A stretch of DNA of 64,000 nt. Source: Chrysogorgia sp. JL179-B06. Its lineage: Eukaryota; Cnidaria; Anthozoa; Scleralcyonacea; Chrysogorgiidae. The notes beneath the pieces are model-generated. The model worked only from the letters and a program-made list of their open reading frames with translations. It did no database searches and had not been told where the DNA came from. The position numbers and the translations under genes were made by a program. Within the stretch, counting starts at the first letter, position 1. Every line of letters starts with the position of its first letter. The stretch spans positions 1,337,001 through 1,401,000 of the forward strand of contig JAYKKM010000145.1 of assembly GCA_035772405.1 (NCBI GenBank). The letters run 5' to 3'. Below are positions 60,405 through 64,000 of the stretch, one piece after another.

Positions 60405-62110
60405 GCTGCTCGCCGCCTTCGTCCCGCGCGCTTTAGTATTGCCCGCGCCCGTTTATTCCCTGTCGCGCCTCCCTCGCGCGCGCCTTCACCTTCCAAAGAG
60501 CAAGTATATCGCAATAAACCACACATGCAATGAATCACACTGAAAAATATTGGATTCTAAAATGGTTGGAGACAAACGTTGATGACGTTGCAGTCACTAA
60601 CAATAAAAACGGTATTTTCCTAACACTGTGATTAATTTGCGCATTTACATGTACCTGCGTCTCATGAGTAGGTATGGTGCACTTATAGAACCCTTAGTCA
60701 GCATTTTTTCAAGTGGCTCTTACCTTAGTTACCAGGTTGGCCGTGAGACCCTGTGCACGCGCATGTTAACCGGAAAAGACGTCATGAAGTATCGATTTGT
60801 TTTTATTGGTTGGAAACAAGTTATTAAACAGGTTTTTATGTAAACAGGTAAAACGTAAACGAAATTTGTATTGGAAAAGCGCGCGTGTGTTGACCGGAAA
60901 AAACGTTATACGTGAAAACACGTTTGACAATGTTTCGGACGGTTTTTCTCTTTATAATTAACGTCGCATAAGTCGAGGGAGATGATCGTTGTTTATTATG
61001 GCTTTCCAAAGAGGTTTGTCTAAACTCTCCGTACCTATACTGACATTGGGGATGAGGGAAAAATTCTGAGCCACCGTCAAAAGCTTGATTGAAGATAAAC
61101 TATTAAAATGTTATGCCGAAGAAGTTTCAATAGTCATTTCTACTTTGGTGTTGGAAAATTGTGAAGGCTGCCGTATTAGTCATTCGTCTCAAAGACAACA
61201 CGATTGTCTAATGATGGAAGACGACCAGAACATGTGGTTGTATTTTGACAGCGCTTTAGAAAAAGTGTCGGAGGCAAAGATTGTCGAGGTTTTCATGAAC
61301 AGTTTACGAAACGTCAGACCAACTGTGAACGGTCTTGAACTATGAAGACTGGAGAACGCTGTTTTGCGCAAAGAATAGAGGACTTCTTAAACGTCAGACA
61401 CTTGCGATCATGTAATAATAATTAACATTTGCAATCATGTGATAATAATTAACAATGTTATTTGAAATAAAGTTGATTGGAATAATTTGACAAGTTTTTG
61501 TTTTGTTGACTGAACAGAGTAAAGCAATGCGAAAGGTGAAAATTTGTTTTGACCCTTTATTTTACAAAATGTACACACACACACACATATGATAGCCTGC
61601 GACGCAGACGTCCTGCACATATGATAAGGAACACATGAATAATCTGAAACGATACAAAAGGAAATTGGATCTACAATCAAATGAGTATAGTCTATAGATT
61701 ATTAATATGTATAGTTTACCACATTATGTATAACTTACCACGGAGGAAGGACATAAACTTTCAATCTGTTTAAGCCACAGACCTTAGGAACCTGTTAAAA
61801 GAAGATTTTGGAAATTGTTCAATATGTATACGTGTTTGTATGTGATCACTTTTATTCGACGTGAGCTACTTACGCATAACGTTCCTGTTTACGATACTCG
61901 GGAAATTGCCCGAGGTATTCATCCAAACAGCGTCAGGTGTTCTATGAAGAGTTATAAAATAATTTTACTCTATGCACGCTGTGATCGGGCTACGGAGACC
62001 GGAATGACGTCAGTAACTAATGAGAATTCGCATTAAATCAAAATCAAAAGAGTTATATATCGTAATTATTCAAAGTATAAGCAATTGCTTCTGAATTATT
62101 TTATAAAAAT
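60405..62110. other. Mostly non-coding; one unrecognised ORF
   Basis: An 86-codon plus-strand frame at 61085-61345 is protein-like (NCEGCRISHSSQRQHDCLM, then ALEKVSEAKIVEVF), with a Cys/His cluster reminiscent of proteins encoded by cnidarian repeats. It has no promoter or neighbours that identify it. A (CA)n run lies near 61573. Confidence 0.35.
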
Positions 62111-62295
62111 AATAGAATACGTTTACCTGCATGGGTCTCTATAACGTTATCGAAACCCTCGTGAAGTAATAAAAACACTCGAGAAGTTGGGAAAGCACTC
62201 GCCTCGGCGGCTCGTGCTTTTCCCTACACTCGTGTGTTTATTACGTCACTCGGGTTTCGATAACGTTGTAGAGACCCGGGCAAACGTATTCTATT
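62111..62295. repeat. 185-bp imperfect palindrome
   Basis: Arms starting AATAGAATACGTTTACCTGC and ending with its complement, containing TCGATAACGTT in both, around a CTCGCCTCGGCGGCTCG centre; MITE-like. Confidence 0.8.
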
Positions 62296-64000
62296 GTTTA
62301 AATAGAGAGCGCGCGAGGTTAGAATGATGAAATGTGTCCAAAGATAGAGATTTGGGTTTAGTACTTACTTGCATATAGGGGAACACCATTGCCTCCTATA
62401 TACACGTAATGTGGACAGATGTGTCCACTGTCCACATTGAAGTTGGTAAACCTCCTCGTCACAATCTATATCATCACACGGCTTTTTTACTAGAGAATAT
62501 TAGATATGAAAAAAAAATATGATATTATGACTAGAAGATATTTGTGTATTTTGAGTATTAGTTATGAATAGGATAACTAAGTGAAATATGTAAGCTTTGA
62601 GTGATTTTACTTACCCACAGCAGCACGTGAAGCCATTTTCGTTGTGACCTGTTAACGCGTAAATAGCTGGATGTCTTATATACTGTCAGAAGCGTAGACA
62701 AAAACATATGGCCATATGTAAAACACGACAAAGCTTATGGAGTGTGCTGCGTAATTTGTCTGTAGCATTGACAATGATAAGAGTAAACGGACACGAACCC
62801 TTAACCGTAGCGTTGGTGACGGGAAATGGTAACTTTGTTCTTGAGAAGAGTAACAGGATCGGAACACTTGACTGCGTAGAATCGTGACTACGAAATATCG
62901 TACAGAATCTTTTTATTACACCTAGACTTCCATCCTAATACTCTGCAGGGGAATTTCCCGTCATGATTAAGAAATAAATATAGAAGACAATATTATAGTA
63001 TATACCGTGATGTCAATCCATCCTGTCCTTACACTTGAATCAAGTGACGTATCTGGGAGACTGAAAACTGGTGTATATTATATATTTTTTATATGATGAG
63101 TGTCGAGACATTCTGTCTGATGGTTTTTTTTTCGTTTTACAATTAGAGTGTGAGATAGTGAGCACCATAAAATGAGATATTTAACGGGAAATTGTACAAC
63201 AGACTTCGTGCAAAGCTAATTAGATTATATAACGATTAAATATATTGTAACGTCTAGTGTTCGCTAAAGGACTAAGGTTACATTGCTCAGGGTGTAAATC
63301 GAAGGAACAAATAGTGGTGTTTTAGAAATGAAAGAAGTAAACATGTAAAAAGTATTCGTAAACGCAGAAAAGAACACTTGAAAATGCGTTCTGTTTCCAT
63401 CACTACAAAAGACTAGAGTGTTCTGCACTTTGTATGAGCACAGCAAAGAATATAACTAACCAACACAAAGCAATTAATAACTGCAACTTCTCTCGTCATA
63501 CCGTAGAATCCCGCTTATAAGCCCCCGATTATAAGCCCGCGGGTTATAAGCACATCTGTTTGGTAACAGAACATACCTTCCGGTTATAAGCCCCCCCCCC
63601 CCCGGATAGAAGCCTGTAGAATCGCACGTGTTCTCAGTATACTCTCTATTCATCTAGTCCCGTATCTTACATGAAGTATCTACATATATACATATATACA
63701 ATTAGCCAATCACGACACTACATCTCTCCCCACCTTGTTCTATAAAGTAAAGTGTCTAAAACAGTAAAACCATAGGTAGCCCAAATGTTGTTATAATTTC
63801 TTATTTTGTTCATCAAAGAACGTTTACCGAACGACGAAAGACGACAAACAGCCGATCCACGAGCGAAATGAAAACTCGCCCCATTCCCCTCATTCACTAT
63901 AGCTACGCGCGACACAATTTACTGCAAGCTGACGTGATGCTTTCACTATACGTATATTATGATAAGGTTGGCAAGTAAATTCCAACATTCACAACAAACA
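62296..64000. other. Non-coding end of window
   Basis: No gene recognised. Five TTATAAGCCC-type units at about 63513-63600, with a C run at 63588-63603, form a small palindromic repeat typical of transposon ends. Confidence 0.4.

Overview
The window is eukaryotic nuclear DNA from an invertebrate animal. The host genes have introns with GT..AG borders. Much of the rest is satellites, foldback elements and decayed transposons. The retrotransposon, hAT, Mutator-like and mariner-like remnants resemble those of anthozoan cnidarians (corals, anemones), but the host is an inference.

Left flank (1-15295). Four plus-strand exons between 5545 and 13395 encode most of protoporphyrinogen oxidase (PPOX, heme synthesis). 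The N-terminal FAD-binding exons are not found and probably lie upstream of the window. Its introns hold an AT-rich tandem array split by a TTAA-flanked miniature transposon, an hAT remnant, a decayed non-LTR endonuclease with tRNA-like repeats nested in it, and a CTTG/CTTC microsatellite. Upstream lie two GGCCGGCC satellite blocks and a reverse transcriptase relic. Downstream is a deleted mariner-type element.

Centre (15296-33798). This is the main content: an 18.5-kb Polinton/Maverick (adintovirus-like) provirus inserted in a TATATG microsatellite. It has 401-bp terminal inverted repeats that read as identical, 6-bp target duplications (TATATG), and a 169-bp palindrome at each tip. A left block on the minus strand encodes a penton-like minor capsid protein, a retroviral-type integrase with chromodomain, two paralogous membrane proteins, the double-jelly-roll major capsid protein, a packaging ATPase and a conserved small protein. 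A middle plus-strand block encodes a membrane-anchored virion candidate, a fibre-like protein, a putative myristoylated protein and a 46-residue arginine-rich peptide. An accessory block follows: a BRO-N/VRR-NUC/zinc-finger fusion, a thymidine kinase and a zinc-finger protein. The right plus-strand block has three small membrane proteins, a zinc-ribbon protein and a protein-primed family B DNA polymerase. The genes cover replication (PolB), integration, capsid assembly and packaging. No maturation protease was seen. PolB is broken by a frameshift; the other ORFs are open.

Right flank (33805-64000). This holds a 15-bp satellite, several foldback/MITE elements, two non-LTR reverse transcriptase relics, a second inverted copy of the TTAA miniature element, one exon of a monocarboxylate transporter (SLC16), and a 4.2-kb Mutator-like transposon with terminal inverted repeats, 8-bp target duplications and a 543-codon transposase frame. 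Fragments of a RecQ-like helicase and of a zinc-finger transposon protein follow. The last 4 kb show little coding signal.
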